Assembly: GCA_026709985.1 (NCBI GenBank)
Contig: JAPORY010000094.1
Coordinates: forward strand, 23,920 to 87,919
DNA length: 64,000 nt
Origin: Aestuariivita sp.
Lineage (GTDB): Bacteria; Pseudomonadota; Alphaproteobacteria; Rhodobacterales; Rhodobacteraceae
Direction of reading: 5' to 3'
A model generated the notes under the pieces. The model ran no database searches. It was not told where the DNA came from and was given only the letters and a program-made list of their open reading frames with translations. This document shows positions 37,444-48,273 of this stretch, piece by piece (within the stretch, counting starts at the first letter, position 1; each line of letters opens with the position of its first letter). The position numbers and the translations under genes are program-made.

Positions 37444-38196
37444 CTACTCTCCGAAATACACGTCTGCTGATGAAATAGTCTGATCTCCCGTCGTCGTTTT
37501 CAAAACTAACTGTCCGTTTTCATTCACTGTTTCAAAGATACCCGTCATACTCGTGCCACCAACGCGAACAGTAATATCCTCACCGAGTTTGGCGGCATAG
37601 CGCAACCAGAGGCGTCGGATCGGTTCAAATCCGAACTCCGTGAAGCAACGTTCGTTTTTCTCAAAAGCTATGGCCAACTGCTGCAAAAAATCCATTGGCG
37701 CAATAAACACGCCCGTTTCATTGATTAAGGACACGGGCACGACGGCACCATGGTCAAGATCGTCCAACGAAGGAATATCTATCAAATTCACCCCGATACC
37801 AATTGCCAGATACTGTACTTTGCCAGCGGTCACGCCACTTTCGAGCAATATTCCTGCGAGTTTTCCTCCGTTTAGCAGAATATCATTCGGCCATTTGATG
37901 GTAAGATTAATTCCGCTCGCAGTCACCGCAGTCACCGCATCATAAAGTGCTAATGCCGCCACAAATGATCTCAAGGTCGCCCGCTCTAAAGAGCCCTCAA
38001 TGGGCATGACCAACGCGACCGATAAATTCCTTTCTGATGTCACCCAGCTGCGCCCACGACGACCCCGAGCGGCAATCTGTCGTTCGGCGAAAATCCACTC
38101 CGGCCCGGAAATTTCGTCGGCGACACTCGCAGCGACGTCTAACGTGCTTGTAATAGTTCCAAGGGATCGCAATCGGTAACCTGACGGCCATGTCAT
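37444..38196 (-). CDS. birA: Biotin-[acetyl-CoA carboxylase] ligase
   Basis: A 250-residue class I biotin-protein ligase that activates biotin as biotinyl-AMP and attaches it to the carrier domain of acetyl-CoA carboxylase. The biotin/ATP loop is AARGRRGRSWVTSERNLSVA near residue 42, followed by LTIKWPNDILLNGGKLAGIL near 97-116 and YLAIGIGVNLID. There is no N-terminal DNA-binding domain, so it is a pure ligase and not a repressor. The C-terminal SH3-like domain starts GEDITVRVGG. It begins 77 bp after nuoN and is followed by coaX after 3 bp. Confidence 0.94.
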   Translation of the reverse strand: MTWPSGYRLRSLGTITSTLDVAASVADEISGPEWIFAERQIAARGRRGRSWVTSERNLSVALVMPIEGSLERATLRSFVAALALYDAVTAVTASGINLTIKWPNDILLNGGKLAGILLESGVTAGKVQYLAIGIGVNLIDIPSLDDLDHGAVVPVSLINETGVFIAPMDFLQQLAIAFEKNERCFTEFGFEPIRRLWLRYAAKLGEDITVRVGGTSMTGIFETVNENGQLVLKTTTGDQTISSADVYFGE

Positions 38197-38273
38197 GTCG
38201 GCCGACCTCTGCTACAATCGGCCAAAGCCAACACGCGTTCATCGACCGGCCCCGCGTGCGAGAAGCCCAACAG

Positions 38274-39716
38274 TCAACCCACCAAGACCTCAGCCGCCAT
38301 CTGCGCGGCATCCTCAAGACCGAATAAGTTGACGATACCAATCAACATAATTGCTGCCGAGGCAACGAGGAGCCCCGACAAGATTGGCGATCTCATAGAT
38401 TGCACGTCCTCAATCGGTTCGTCACCAAAATACATCAAAAACACAATTCGAAGATAGTAGTAGGCACCGATGACCGACGCAATCACTCCTGCGACTGCTA
38501 GCCAAATCAATCCCGCCTCATAAGCCGCCTTGAGGACATAAAATTTGCCGAAAAAGCCCAGCATCGGTGGAACCCCCGCTAGGGAGAAAAGCAAGATCAG
38601 CAATGATAGCGCCTTAATTGGCTGTTGCCGAGAAATCAGCGTCAGGGCCGAAATCTCCGTAACCGGTTGTCCATCACGCTCCATCATCAAAATAAAGGAG
38701 AAGGTGCCAACATTCATTACAACGTAGATGACCATATAAATCAATAATGCCTGCACGCCAAAAGCCGTCCCTGCCGCAAGCCCCATTAGCCCATAACCCA
38801 TATGGGCAATTGAGGAATACGCCATCAGGCGCTTGATATCGCGCTGCCCAATCGCAGTAATTGCTCCGAAAAACATCGAAAGGACGGATAACAACGCAAT
38901 TACCTGAGTCCATTCGACCGCAAGGCCAGCAAATGCGTCGTGAAGAACACGGGCAATTAATGCCATGGCTGCAACTTTTGGTGCCGTCGCAAAGAACGCC
39001 GTGACCGGCGTTGCCGAACCCTCATAAACATCAGGGGTCCACATGTGAAAAGGAACTGCAGAGACCTTAAACGCCAGTCCAGAAATCACAAACATTAATC
39101 CAAACAAGAGCCCGAGTGAAATCTGTTCAGAAACTGCGACTTGAATAATCCCCGAAAATTGCGTTGTTCCGGTAAAGCCATAGATGAGAGAGGCACCAAA
39201 CAACAAAAGCCCCGATGACAAAGCACCCAAAACAAAGTACTTTAACCCCGCCTCTGTTGACCGAATACTATCACGCTGCATCGACGCAACGACGTACAGC
39301 GACAAAGACTGAAGTTCCAAACCCATGTAGAGTGTCATTAAGTCCGACGCGCTCACCATGATCATCATGCCGACAACCGCAAGCAAGATCAGCACGGGAT
39401 ACTCATACCGCGACAGATCATGACGCGCTGAGCAACTCTGGGTCATTAGCAAAATGACACCGGCAGAAACTAGAATCATGACCTTGCAAAAACGGGCGAA
39501 AGCATCGTCGATAAAGAGGCCGCCGAAACTATAATCGGTAATACTTCCCCGCAGTCCGACAAATACTGCCATCAAGATCAGAGCGATAACGCCGCACCAA
39601 CTCACAGCCGCAGCATTCTTATCCCCGCCGCCGTACGCAGAGCCAATCAAGAATATCAATGCAAGCGTTGCGAGAACTAATTCTGGCAAAATGATCAGGA
39701 AGTCCGCTAGCGTCAT
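38274..39716 (-). CDS. nuoN: NADH-quinone oxidoreductase subunit N
   Basis: A 480-residue antiporter-like proton-pumping subunit of complex I with about 14 transmembrane helices. Conserved features: [20 protein letters not shown] (helix 5 glutamate, residues about 129-148), [33 protein letters not shown] helix 7-8 segment with the key lysine ([12 protein letters not shown]), and [20 protein letters not shown] (helix 10 region). [20 protein letters not shown] carries the helix 12 lysine. It starts 11 bp after nuoM. It is the last nuo gene of the cluster; birA follows 77 bp later. Confidence 0.97.
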   Translation of the reverse strand: MTLADFLIILPELVLATLALIFLIGSAYGGGDKNAAAVSWCGVIALILMAVFVGLRGSITDYSFGGLFIDDAFARFCKVMILVSAGVILLMTQSCSARHDLSRYEYPVLILLAVVGMMIMVSASDLMTLYMGLELQSLSLYVVASMQRDSIRSTEAGLKYFVLGALSSGLLLFGASLIYGFTGTTQFSGIIQVAVSEQISLGLLFGLMFVISGLAFKVSAVPFHMWTPDVYEGSATPVTAFFATAPKVAAMALIARVLHDAFAGLAVEWTQVIALLSVLSMFFGAITAIGQRDIKRLMAYSSIAHMGYGLMGLAAGTAFGVQALLIYMVIYVVMNVGTFSFILMMERDGQPVTEISALTLISRQQPIKALSLLILLFSLAGVPPMLGFFGKFYVLKAAYEAGLIWLAVAGVIASVIGAYYYLRIVFLMYFGDEPIEDVQSMRSPILSGLLVASAAIMLIGIVNLFGLEDAAQMAAEVLVG

Positions 39717-39727
39717 TTATCGATCCA

Positions 39728-41269
39728 TCACTTCGACGCTAATCGTGTCGCGTCACCATCAAGCACTAAAGCCGAATGATGATTTTCGAGTAACGCCGCT
39801 ACCGTCGGACCGACAGTATCAAGAATTGGCGACGGATAGACCCCGAAAAATATTGTCGCCGCAACGAGCGGCGCAAAAATCAGCCGTTCGCGATGGGAGA
39901 GATCTGAAATTGTCTTCAGGCTCTCCTTGATCAAATCGCCAAAAACGACCCGACGATATAACCACAAGGCATAAGCAGCCGAAAAAATCACCCCCGATGT
40001 CGCAAACAAGGCGACCCAGGTGTTAACCTGAAACACCGCAATTAAGGTGAGGAATTCACCAACGAACCCAGACGTGCCCGGCAAACCAACATTGGCCAAC
40101 GTAAACAACATGAATATCAAGGCATACGCGGGCATGCGGTTAACGAGCCCGCCATACGCGTCAATTTGCCGCGTATGCATGCGATCATAAATAACACCAA
40201 CACATAAAAACAAAGCTCCTGAGATGAAACCGTGGCTTATCATTTGAAATATCGCCCCGTCTAAGCCTTGCTGGTTAAAGGCGAATATACCCATCGTTAC
40301 AAAACCCATATGCGCGACCGAGGAGTAGGCAATCAATTTCTTGACGTCCTCTTGTACCAATGCAACGAGCGAAGCGTAAACAATCGCAATCGCGCTCAAC
40401 CATAATACAAAAGTCGCCATCACTTCAGAGCCAACTGGAAACATCGGTACGCTGAATCGGAGGAAACCATAGCCTCCCATCTTCAACAATATTGAAGCAA
40501 GAATGACCGAACCTGCTGTCGGCGCTTGCACATGAGCATCAGGCAACCACGTATGAACTGGCCACATTGGCATCTTGACGGCAAAGCTCGCAAAAAAGGC
40601 CAACCACATAAGCGTTTGCAGTCCGCCCAAAATTTGAACGCCAAACAGGTTCAAGGTCTCAGAAGAAAAACGATGCTGAAGTAGCAATTCGATGTCTGTC
40701 GTATTGGCGTCAACGTACATCCCGATCATCGCAACCAACATCAAGACTGAGCCAAGAAAGGTGTACAGAAAGAACTTAAAAGAGGCGTAGACCCGATTCT
40801 TGCCGCCCCATATTCCGATGATCAAAAACATTGGAATCAACCCAGCCTCAAAAAACAGGTAGAATAGAACCAAGTCTAAAGCCATGAAGACGCCAAGCAT
40901 CAGTGTTTCCAACACCAAAAAGGCAATCATGTATTCTTTGACACGATGCGTAATGTTCCAACTTGCCAGAATGACCAGCGGCATGATGAATGTCGTGAGA
41001 ATGACAAATAGAACGCTGATGCCATCGACACCCATCTTGTAGGTCAGACCCAAGAGCCACCGACTCTCCTCTACAAATTGGAATCCTGTGTCACTTGGAT
41101 CGAAACCCACGAGAATGAATAAGGAGACCAGAAGGGTCGCGAGGGTCGCAAAAAGTGTTGCATATTTGGCGTTGCGCTGCGCCGCCGGGTCGTCACCGCG
41201 TAGGAATAATGCCAAAATTCCAGCAGCAATCGTTGGAATAAAGGTTGTGATTGAAAGCAAGTTATCCAC
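39728..41269 (-). CDS. nuoM: NADH-quinone oxidoreductase subunit M
   Basis: A 513-residue antiporter-like subunit of complex I. Typical pieces are [17 protein letters not shown] near residue 78, [20 protein letters not shown] with the helix 5 glutamate near 145, [20 protein letters not shown] with the helix 7-8 lysine near 235, [19 protein letters not shown] near 305 and [17 protein letters not shown] near 405. Its first base coincides with the last base of nuoL (41269), so translation of the two is probably coupled. All membrane segments expected for NuoM are present with no interruption. Confidence 0.98.
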   Translation of the reverse strand: MDNLLSITTFIPTIAAGILALFLRGDDPAAQRNAKYATLFATLATLLVSLFILVGFDPSDTGFQFVEESRWLLGLTYKMGVDGISVLFVILTTFIMPLVILASWNITHRVKEYMIAFLVLETLMLGVFMALDLVLFYLFFEAGLIPMFLIIGIWGGKNRVYASFKFFLYTFLGSVLMLVAMIGMYVDANTTDIELLLQHRFSSETLNLFGVQILGGLQTLMWLAFFASFAVKMPMWPVHTWLPDAHVQAPTAGSVILASILLKMGGYGFLRFSVPMFPVGSEVMATFVLWLSAIAIVYASLVALVQEDVKKLIAYSSVAHMGFVTMGIFAFNQQGLDGAIFQMISHGFISGALFLCVGVIYDRMHTRQIDAYGGLVNRMPAYALIFMLFTLANVGLPGTSGFVGEFLTLIAVFQVNTWVALFATSGVIFSAAYALWLYRRVVFGDLIKESLKTISDLSHRERLIFAPLVAATIFFGVYPSPILDTVGPTVAALLENHHSALVLDGDATRLASK

Positions 41270-43416
41270 TATGGCAATCCGCCAGCAATCGACATCCAGG
41301 TTATCAGTACAGTGATACCGACAACCATCCAGAACGCGTAAGTGAAGATATAACCAGATTGCGCCCGCATCGCGAGACGGGTGAAGAACGGAACAACACC
41401 CATCGCCAGACCGTTGATCCCGCCGTCAATCAGCCTCCCGTCCCCGCCACGCCAAAATAGTCGCCCGAGGGCAAGAAATGGACGAATCAAAATCGCAGCG
41501 TAGAGTTCGTCAAAATACCACTTGTTCTTCAAAAACAGATACAAAGGCCTTTGGTTCGCAGCTAACCGCTGCGGAAGCGATTGGTTTCGGATATAAAACC
41601 AATATGCCGTAAGGAATCCCAGCAGCATCGCAGCAAATGGTGCGGTCTTTACCCAGTATGGAACCTGATGAGCATCGACAAGGCGGGTATTTTCTGATGC
41701 AAAATAAAGCCCACCCTTCTCAGGTCTTCCAGAAAAAACATAATGATGTGCCTTCTCGCTACCGTGCTCGGCCGCGCTATGATCGGTATGAAGCGCTTCA
41801 TCATGTGAGAGATCATCTGCGCCCTCCTCTTTTGCTGGTGCAGCCGCGAGTTCAGTCACTTCGACGCCAAAAAAGTTCCCAACTTGGTCCACATGCCCAA
41901 AATACGACTTGTACCATACCATGCCAGCAAAGACCGAGCCGATTGCGAGCACACCTAAGGGAATCAGCATGGTAATCGGACTCTCATGCGCATCTTGATA
42001 GATATCCTGACGGCGAGGCTGGCCGAAAAAGGTTAGAAATATCAGGCGCCATGAATAAAAGCTCGTGAACACAGCTGCCACAATCAACAACCAGAAACTC
42101 AAAAATGCTTCAGCCCCATAGACGCTTTCAACAATTGCGTCTTTCGACTGAAACCCGGCAAATCCAATCGGCACTTCATTCAAGGTCAAGAGCCAAACCG
42201 GTACCCCTGCACCGGTAATGGCCAGAGTGCCAATCATCATCGCCCAGAAGGTGACTGGGATTTTGCGCCGCAATCCCCCGTAATTCATCATATCTTGTTC
42301 ATGGTGCATGGCATGAATTACAGAGCCTGCACCCAAGAATAACATCGCTTTGAAAAAGGCATGGGTAAACAAATGAAACATTGCGACGGAATACATCCCA
42401 ACTCCGGCCGCTGCGAACATGTATCCAAGCTGTGAGCATGTCGAATAGGCGATGACACGTTTGATATCTGTCTGCACCAACCCAATTGATGCGGCAAAAA
42501 ACGCCGTTGATGCCCCCAAGACGGTGATGAAAGTAGTTGCGTCAGGGGCAAACTCCATCAGCGGTGACATCCGACATACCAGAAAAACCCCTGCAGTCAC
42601 CATTGTTGCCGCGTGAATAAGCGCGGACACTGGGGTCGGGCCTTCCATAGCGTCGGGTAACCAAGTGTGCAGAACGAGCTGGGCAGATTTCCCCATCGCT
42701 CCGATAAACAATAGGAAACAAACCAACTCTACGGCATTGAAACTGACGCCTAGAAAAGCGACTTGTGAAGCTGCTAAATCGGGGGCGGCAGCAAAAACAT
42801 CCGAGAAATTTATCGACTCAACAAGAAAAAACAACGCAAAAATACCGAGACCGAAACCAAAATCGCCTACCCGGTTGACCAGAAAGGCTTTGATCGCTGC
42901 TGCGTTCGCTGAAGGTTTGCGATAGTAAAAGCCAATCAGTAAGTATGATGCAACACCTACTCCCTCCCAACCAAAAAACATTTGTACCAAATTGTCCGCC
43001 GTCACCAATGCCAGCATCGTAAAAGTAAAAAAGCTTAGGTACGCAAAAAAACGGGCTTTATAGTGTTCGCCGTCCTCCCACTGCGGGTCATGATCCATGT
43101 AACCTACGCTGTAGAGGTGCACGAGTGAGGAAACAGTTGTGATGACAACCAGCATAATCAATGTCAGTCGATCAATGCGGATTGCCCAGTCGGTGCTAAG
43201 GAGCCCACTCTCAATCCAGCGCAGGACTGTTACGGTGTAATACCCGCCAGCGTGGGCACTTGGATCAAACGTCAAGAACAAAAGCCAACTGCTTGCAGCC
43301 GCAGCAAATAGCAGCGCAATCGACAACCATTGCGCCGCTACCTCACCAATAATTTTCCAAGCAAATCCAGCAATGAGCGCCCCAATCAGGGGTGCAAAGA
43401 GGATAAAGACCTCCAT
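41269..43416 (-). CDS. nuoL: NADH-quinone oxidoreductase subunit L
   Basis: A 715-residue subunit of complex I with the antiporter-like core and the long C-terminal amphipathic helix that braces the membrane arm. Seen in order: [20 protein letters not shown] near residue 100, [20 protein letters not shown] with the helix 5 glutamate near 145, [20 protein letters not shown] near 230, [19 protein letters not shown] near 325 and [10 protein letters not shown] near 410. A polar loop with His- and Asp-rich sequence ([20 protein letters not shown]) around residue 545 is longer than in many relatives. nuoK ends 7 bp upstream. Confidence 0.98.
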   Translation of the reverse strand: MEVFILFAPLIGALIAGFAWKIIGEVAAQWLSIALLFAAAASSWLLFLTFDPSAHAGGYYTVTVLRWIESGLLSTDWAIRIDRLTLIMLVVITTVSSLVHLYSVGYMDHDPQWEDGEHYKARFFAYLSFFTFTMLALVTADNLVQMFFGWEGVGVASYLLIGFYYRKPSANAAAIKAFLVNRVGDFGFGLGIFALFFLVESINFSDVFAAAPDLAASQVAFLGVSFNAVELVCFLLFIGAMGKSAQLVLHTWLPDAMEGPTPVSALIHAATMVTAGVFLVCRMSPLMEFAPDATTFITVLGASTAFFAASIGLVQTDIKRVIAYSTCSQLGYMFAAAGVGMYSVAMFHLFTHAFFKAMLFLGAGSVIHAMHHEQDMMNYGGLRRKIPVTFWAMMIGTLAITGAGVPVWLLTLNEVPIGFAGFQSKDAIVESVYGAEAFLSFWLLIVAAVFTSFYSWRLIFLTFFGQPRRQDIYQDAHESPITMLIPLGVLAIGSVFAGMVWYKSYFGHVDQVGNFFGVEVTELAAAPAKEEGADDLSHDEALHTDHSAAEHGSEKAHHYVFSGRPEKGGLYFASENTRLVDAHQVPYWVKTAPFAAMLLGFLTAYWFYIRNQSLPQRLAANQRPLYLFLKNKWYFDELYAAILIRPFLALGRLFWRGGDGRLIDGGINGLAMGVVPFFTRLAMRAQSGYIFTYAFWMVVGITVLITWMSIAGGLP

Positions 43417-43423
43417 GATTGCC

Positions 43424-43732
43424 CTACCCCTTCATCACATTGATATCTTCGACGGCAATTGATCCGCGATTTCGAAAGAAGCAAACAAGAATTGCTAAGC
43501 CAATCGCTGCCTCGGCCGCCGCAACCGTCAACACAAAAAAAGTAAAGACCTGGCCAACCAAGTCACCAAGAAACAACGAGAAAGCGACAAGATTAATGTT
43601 GACCGCGAGCAGCATTAGCTCAATGCTCATCAGCAATATGATCACATTCTTTCGGTTGAGGAAAAGTCCAAATATCCCAATTACGAACAAAGTCGCAGCA
43701 ACCGTTAGATAATGTTCAAGACCGATCATCAT
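43424..43732 (-). CDS. nuoK: NADH-quinone oxidoreductase subunit K
   Basis: A 102-residue three-helix membrane subunit of complex I. The second helix has the conserved glutamate in [20 protein letters not shown] (residues about 34-53), and the third helix has the second one in [20 protein letters not shown] (about 68-87); both glutamates belong to the proton channel of complex I. The initiator may be either of two adjacent ATG codons (43732 or 43729), and GGAG just upstream favours the second. Unlike the usual arrangement, nuoJ is not directly upstream: a 1.56 kb block with a thermonuclease-like gene lies between. Confidence 0.97.
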   Translation of the reverse strand: MMIGLEHYLTVAATLFVIGIFGLFLNRKNVIILLMSIELMLLAVNINLVAFSLFLGDLVGQVFTFFVLTVAAAEAAIGLAILVCFFRNRGSIAVEDINVMKG

Positions 43733-44084
43733 CTGACTCCAACACTCAAGGGCGTAAGCATTAGCGTCGGATGAAGATTGCGAATCTGATCAAAACTTAG
43801 CTGCCCGACCACCCTCGCCACTGCGATCATCCCGTTACCCGGATCAGGGATGTGGGGCGAAACTCTATGCATTTTGGCGATCAAACATACCGTCATGTCG
43901 TTTCGCCTTCAGCCGAGTCGATTGACCGCAATGACATTTTGCAGGCCCGCACTGGGCTCAATCGCATTTGTCCGATCAAAGACTCCATCATCTGTACCCG
44001 AGGTCGTACCAATGCGTGTACAACGCACTTTTCATCCGTGTTGCAACGGCAAGCAAAACCATGACCTTGATTCGTCCCACTACG
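43733..44084. other. Proximal part of the block separating nuoJ and nuoK
   Basis: No convincing gene. Short frames on both strands overlap and show no family motif. A Shine-Dalgarno-like GGAG lies just before nuoK. Confidence 0.35.
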
Positions 44085-44417
44085 CTAGAAATAACCATTA
44101 TAATCTCGCACAAGAGACCGTCGGCGATTCAGCACTAAACGAGACCGCCGATGGCAATAATGCACCATATCAAAAAGCACCTGATTAAACCATAACAGGT
44201 TCAATATGAGTATGTTTTTTGGTAGATAACCAGAAGTTGCGCTCTCTGTCTGGTGTCGAACGCAACTTTCTAGCCGTCGCGCATCAAGACGTCGATTGCA
44301 TCTTGAACCTAAAGCGTCGAACCAGCCCTCTCGGCACCCCCAAATAGTTTGTAAATCTCGGCTTAGCGACGCCAAAGCGAAGACTACTCCGAGCGCGAAT
44401 AGAGGTAGTAGCATCAT
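44085..44417 (-). CDS. Hypothetical protein overlapping the thermonuclease-like gene
   Basis: A 110-codon frame whose ATG (44417-44415) overlaps the stop codon of the thermonuclease-like gene as ATGA, a spacing typical of coupled genes. The N terminus is hydrophobic (MMLLPLFALGVVFALASL), like a signal peptide or anchor; the rest is rich in Arg and Cys and is unlike any family I know. The arginine-rich composition and lack of family features are also what a chance frame would show. I list it only because of the overlap. Confidence 0.25.
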   Translation of the reverse strand: MMLLPLFALGVVFALASLSRDLQTIWGCREGWFDALGSRCNRRLDARRLESCVRHQTESATSGYLPKNILILNLLWFNQVLFDMVHYCHRRSRLVLNRRRSLVRDYNGYF

Positions 44418-44941
44418 CGGACACCTCGTCGCCAGTCCCATGGTGGCGTAAATGTTCCGGCCCACATGCCTTGGTTTTGTTCTCGTGCCTCATCTTCTGC
44501 TGCCACATAATCTCTGCTGAAGCGCCGGTAAGCAAGTGCGTGACCATTACGCACCAGTCGAGCATTGAGATCCATGTCGGCAAGAGTGCATACCGCGATC
44601 CAACGACCGTACTGGTCACGGTTACGGGTACCACATCGAATCGGTTGATCACCAATCCATTCGATCAAAGCTTGTGTCGCGACGCGACCACAACGATAAG
44701 GTGCTCCTTTCCTATCGCCACACGTCTGATCCGCCTCGGGCGCATCAATACCGTGCAGCCGAATAACGGCACCGTTCAATTCCAAAGTATCGCCATCAAT
44801 TACCCGTGCGATACCTTCCAACGTAGTTGATTGAGCAATTGAGACATAGTACAAGAAGATGACCAAGGCACTCACGACCGAAATCAAAGCCCCGATCAAG
44901 CTATCTAGACCTAGTGCAACAAGAATCTTGTTTAAGGACAC
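44414..44941 (-). CDS. Thermonuclease (SNase-like) family protein, membrane-anchored
   Basis: A 175-residue protein with an N-terminal hydrophobic segment (LIGALISVVSALVIFLYYVS, residues about 15-34) followed by a staphylococcal-nuclease-like OB-fold domain. ARVIDGDTLELNGAVIRLHG is strand 1-3 with the conserved Arg, GIDAPEADQTC carries the catalytic Glu, DQYGRWIAVC the second active-site Arg, and LNARLVRNGHALAYRRFSRD the C-terminal helix. Proteins of this family cut DNA and RNA with calcium; many alphaproteobacterial ones are exported. The start is GTG 44941. It is transcribed with the nuo genes and lies inside the block that separates nuoJ from nuoK. Confidence 0.87.
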   Translation of the reverse strand: MSLNKILVALGLDSLIGALISVVSALVIFLYYVSIAQSTTLEGIARVIDGDTLELNGAVIRLHGIDAPEADQTCGDRKGAPYRCGRVATQALIEWIGDQPIRCGTRNRDQYGRWIAVCTLADMDLNARLVRNGHALAYRRFSRDYVAAEDEAREQNQGMWAGTFTPPWDWRRGVR

Positions 44942-45290
44942 AGCCGGCCACCAAGCTTTAGCGCGCTTCAGATTGCGTTGTGTGCTGACAGTCTAATAAC
45001 TCCTGTGTACGACCTCGACAATCAGGCAAAAGCGGTAAATGCCACTCGCTAGATGCTTGCGATTCAAGACCAAAAACAGATGTAATCTGGTGGTCGTGGA
45101 TCCTGCAGCTAAGACCCTGCGCTGGCTTTGTCGCTTCATTATCTATCAATATCTTATCCTCTCGTACGGGTCGACTGGCTGTATGGGTTCAGTGCGAGTG
45201 AGCCTCGAACCAAAACTCGGCATCAATAGGCAACTATTCATCGTAATGCGCAAGCAAGCATAGACTTAGTGATGTTAAAGATGCAAACCG
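44942..45290. other. Distal part of the block separating nuoJ and nuoK
   Basis: A minus-strand frame of 63 codons with TTG start (45149-44958) sits behind GAGAGG, but its product has no recognisable features, so I do not call it. No repeat or insertion-sequence end was found at either edge of the block. Confidence 0.3.
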
Positions 45291-45893
45291 TCATAATCCC
45301 TGGCCTGGTTTCACATCCCGCAACTCCATAGACACAGCAGGGTTGCGAGACACCTGCCCCACGACATCTTGCCGTTTTACGCCTGAACGATGCCGCAGCG
45401 TCAGGACAATCGCGCCAATCATCGCCACCAAGAGAACCAAACCCGCAATTTGAAACAACAACAGGTATTGATCATAGAGAATGCGTCCCAAAGCCACCGT
45501 ATTATGCCGATCATCAGGAATGATATTCTGGCGAAGTTCGCTCGCCGATGAATTAAATTCCCAAGCTCCCAGTGCGAGGGCAAACTGCATCAAAATCACC
45601 ACTCCGATCAACAATGCCAGTGGAAAATATTGTGCCATCTGCGCCTTTAGTTCCGCAAAATCGACGTCGAGCATCATGACCACAAATAAGAAAAGGACGG
45701 CCACGGCTCCAACATAGACAATGATCAGAAGCATTGCGACAAATTCGGCTCCGAGCAGCACGAATAAACCAGCCGCCGAGAGAAACGCGAGAATCAACCA
45801 CAAGACTGAATGCACCGGATTTCGACTGATAACCGTGAACAAACCGCCGGTGATTACACTGATCGCGAACAGATAGAATGCGATCACACTCAT
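45291..45893 (-). CDS. nuoJ: NADH-quinone oxidoreductase subunit J
   Basis: A 200-residue five-helix membrane subunit of complex I. The start [20 protein letters not shown] leads into [20 protein letters not shown], and the conserved helix 3 [20 protein letters not shown] (residues about 58-77) carries the pi-bulge region important for coupling. The C-terminal tail after helix 5 ([20 protein letters not shown]) is cytoplasmic. Its start overlaps the end of the CMD-like gene by four bases. Here nuoK does not follow directly; see the block at 43733-45290. Confidence 0.96.
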   Translation of the reverse strand: MSVIAFYLFAISVITGGLFTVISRNPVHSVLWLILAFLSAAGLFVLLGAEFVAMLLIIVYVGAVAVLFLFVVMMLDVDFAELKAQMAQYFPLALLIGVVILMQFALALGAWEFNSSASELRQNIIPDDRHNTVALGRILYDQYLLLFQIAGLVLLVAMIGAIVLTLRHRSGVKRQDVVGQVSRNPAVSMELRDVKPGQGL

Positions 45894-46300
45894 TCTGTGG
45901 TCCCTTCCGCATCGACTAGAACTTCTTGCGCTAACGCCAAGGCTCGCGTGACAGCCGGAACACCGACAAAGACTGTCATCTGTCCAATTGCCTCCAAAAT
46001 CTCTTGTTTTGAGGCCTCAGCGGCAACGAGATGTCGAACTGTCTGCCGCAGCGGCGTTTCGGCTTGCGCACCGTGGAAAACTAACCCGGCGAGGGTAAGA
46101 AAAAGCCGCGTTTTGGCGTCAAGACCGTCGCGATTCAAGGTGTTGCCAAACCAAAACTCCATTGCTTCTTTGGGAATCGTCGGAAGGAACTTTTCAAAGT
46201 TTTTTGAATCAAAACCTTCAAGCGTTGGATTCAATGCTTTCGCCATGTCCTGCATTTGTTGGGTCATCGCAGCAAAAGGATTAAGCGGTGTTTCTGTCAT
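45890..46300 (-). CDS. Carboxymuconolactone decarboxylase-like protein in the nuo operon
   Basis: A 136-residue helical protein of the CMD (AhpD-like) superfamily. The signature part is [20 protein letters not shown] (residues about 58-77), then [20 protein letters not shown] and [20 protein letters not shown]. There is no CxxC, so it is unlikely to act as a peroxidase-type AhpD; the true decarboxylase reaction is also doubtful. It overlaps nuoI upstream and nuoJ downstream by four bases each, showing that it is part of the operon and coupled in translation. Genes of this kind occur in the nuo cluster of related Rhodobacterales as I recall; its role for complex I is unknown. Confidence 0.9.
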   Translation of the reverse strand: MTETPLNPFAAMTQQMQDMAKALNPTLEGFDSKNFEKFLPTIPKEAMEFWFGNTLNRDGLDAKTRLFLTLAGLVFHGAQAETPLRQTVRHLVAAEASKQEILEAIGQMTVFVGVPAVTRALALAQEVLVDAEGTTE

Positions 46301-46791
46301 CGGTATGGTGCATCCAGTTCTAAATTACGAGCGATTTCCGCCTCCCAGCGATCACCATTCGCCAGCAGCTTTTCTTTGTCATAAAACAGTTCCTCGCGAG
46401 TCTCGGTCGCAAATTCGAAATTTGGCCCTTCAACGATCGCATCGACTGGACAGGCCTCCTGACAATAACCACAGTAAATACACTTTGTCATGTCGATGTC
46501 ATAGCGAGTGGTACGCCTTGAGCCATCTTCGCGAGGCTCCGCATCAATCGTGATTGCTTGGGCCGGACAGATGGCCTCACACAGCTTACAGGCAATGCAT
46601 CGCTCTTCGCCATTCGGATAGCGGCGCAAAGCATGCTCACCTCTAAATCTCGGGCTCAAATACCCCTTTTCGTGTGGATAATTAAGGGTAGCCTTACGTC
46701 CAAAAAAATATTTTAGGCCGAGCTTCATCCCTTTGGCAAAATCAGCGAGCAGAAAATACTTGGCAGCTCGCACATAATCAACTTTTGTCAT
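46297..46791 (-). CDS. nuoI: NADH-quinone oxidoreductase subunit I
   Basis: A 164-residue iron-sulfur subunit of complex I carrying clusters N6a and N6b on the path to quinone. The two 4Fe-4S motifs are C65-C68-C71-C75 in [12 protein letters not shown] and C104-C107-C110-C114 in [12 protein letters not shown]. The N-terminal amphipathic part ([18 protein letters not shown]) anchors it to the membrane arm. ATG 46791 gives the normal length; an upstream frame to 47184 is the shadow of another frame of nuoH. Its end overlaps the CMD-like gene. It follows nuoH by about 122 bp. Confidence 0.98.
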   Translation of the reverse strand: MTKVDYVRAAKYFLLADFAKGMKLGLKYFFGRKATLNYPHEKGYLSPRFRGEHALRRYPNGEERCIACKLCEAICPAQAITIDAEPREDGSRRTTRYDIDMTKCIYCGYCQEACPVDAIVEGPNFEFATETREELFYDKEKLLANGDRWEAEIARNLELDAPYR

Positions 46792-46913
46792 CGCTTTGCG
46801 TCTCCTTGGAACAGGCCCATATCCCCGGCGTGGTGCGCACTGATGCGACCTCATCGCAGTTTTGCAACGTTGGGTGCCTAATTTGTGAGGCTGTCGTTCG
46901 AATCGAATATAAC

Positions 46914-47945
46914 CTAAACTGGCCAACGGGCAAAGGCCCCCCAGAACCAACCGAATTTTGCTGCAAAAGCGGCAAACACGACCCATCCCAAAGACACGGG
47001 TAGGAATACCTTCCAGCCGAGCCGCATCAATTGATCGTAGCGATAGCGCGGGGTGATCGCCTTGATCATTGCAAAGATAAAAAAGAAGAAGAGCATCTTC
47101 GCAACCATCCAATGCGGTCCGTCCGCGAGGCCAGGTATTGGCGACAGCCACCCCCCAAAAAATAGCAACGAAGTCAGGGCGCACATCAAAAAGATTGCGA
47201 CATATTCCCCCGCCATAAAGAGTAAGAACGGGGTCGAAGAATATTCAACTTGATAACCCGCAACGAGCTCCGACTCCGCCTCCGGTAGATCAAAAGGCGG
47301 TCGATTGGTTTCGGCGAGGGCGCTGATGAAGAACAAAAATACCATCGGCAGATGCGGCAACCAGTACCATCCAAAGAAACCGTAAGGGGTGTCCTGCGAT
47401 TGCACGATTCCACCGAAGTTCATACTCCCCGAAGAAATAATAACGCCGACAATAATGAGACCAATTGAAACCTCATAGGAAATCATCTGCGCGGCAGACC
47501 GCAGACTACCAAGAAACGGATACTTGGAGTTAGAGGCCCAGCCACCCATAATGACGCCATAAACCTCAAGCGATGAGATGGCGAATACATATAGGATAGC
47601 AACGTTAATATCTGCGAGCACCCATCCGTCGTTAAAAGGAATAACCGCCCAAGCGATTAGAGCCAAAACAAACGATATCAGCGGTGCTAAAATAAAGACG
47701 GCTTTATCTGCACCTGCTGGTACAACGATTTCCTTCGCGACATATTTAAGGACGTCAGCAACTGACTGCAAAATTCCAAAGACGCCGACCACATTAGGTC
47801 CGCGCCGCATTTGTACAGCCGCCCAGATTTTTCGGTCAGCATAAACCAGAAAAATTAGCGATATCATTACGAAGGCAATGACCACCAGCACTTGCGCGAC
47901 TGTTAGGATCGCGAAGCCACCGGGGGTCGCGAGAAAGTCAGTCAT
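46914..47945 (-). CDS. nuoH: NADH-quinone oxidoreductase subunit H
   Basis: A 343-residue membrane subunit of complex I that forms much of the quinone chamber. Visible hallmarks: [20 protein letters not shown] near residue 35, [20 protein letters not shown] near 58, [20 protein letters not shown] near 205 (family form: [13 protein letters not shown]), [11 protein letters not shown] near 232 and [20 protein letters not shown] near 300. ATG 47945 is used rather than the in-frame TTG at 47954. The start overlaps the stop of a 46-codon small ORF (ATGA at 47945-47942). Nothing is missing. Confidence 0.97.
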   Translation of the reverse strand: MTDFLATPGGFAILTVAQVLVVIAFVMISLIFLVYADRKIWAAVQMRRGPNVVGVFGILQSVADVLKYVAKEIVVPAGADKAVFILAPLISFVLALIAWAVIPFNDGWVLADINVAILYVFAISSLEVYGVIMGGWASNSKYPFLGSLRSAAQMISYEVSIGLIIVGVIISSGSMNFGGIVQSQDTPYGFFGWYWLPHLPMVFLFFISALAETNRPPFDLPEAESELVAGYQVEYSSTPFLLFMAGEYVAIFLMCALTSLLFFGGWLSPIPGLADGPHWMVAKMLFFFFIFAMIKAITPRYRYDQLMRLGWKVFLPVSLGWVVFAAFAAKFGWFWGAFARWPV

Positions 47946-48082
47946 GACGTACAATCTCCATCAGTCGCAGCCTCGCGCCGCTTGGCAACAGGTCGGGGGC
48001 ATCGCCGCCGCAGTTGCCATAATACACCCTTGCGGCTCAGAAGTTCAGCGCAACAATCTCCTCGCTGTGGCGTTGCAGTCAT
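47942..48082 (-). CDS. Small 46-residue ORF between nuoG and nuoH
   Basis: ATG 48082 follows AAGGAAG by five or six bases, and its TGA (47944-47942) overlaps the nuoH ATG as ATGA, both marks of a real, coupled gene. The product [20 protein letters not shown] is followed by an arginine-rich stretch ([20 protein letters not shown]) and contains a CC pair and two further cysteines. There is no membrane segment and no family I recognise. It may be a tiny accessory protein or a leader whose translation controls nuoH. A random frame of this size is possible, but the combination of ribosome site and overlap is not common by chance. Confidence 0.45.
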   Translation of the reverse strand: MTATPQRGDCCAELLSRKGVLWQLRRRCPRPVAKRREAATDGDCTS

Positions 48083-48273
48083 CGTCGCTTCCTTTGTAAA
48101 TGAGCGGAAAAATGTGCTCTGGTGTAGTTCGGCGTTAGTGCGGTATTCAGTCAGGCAGCTAACCATATCAATTGATTGCCCGTTTGCTTTTTTGCCGCGT
48201 TTGAATTGGTTGAAATGACAACAACCAGCATTCAGTCCTGTTTACTCCACAGATCAAGCGATAAGCGCACTCT

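Noticed and set aside
45810..46553. 247-codon plus-strand frame
   Set aside because: Antisense shadow of nuoJ, the CMD-like gene and nuoI.
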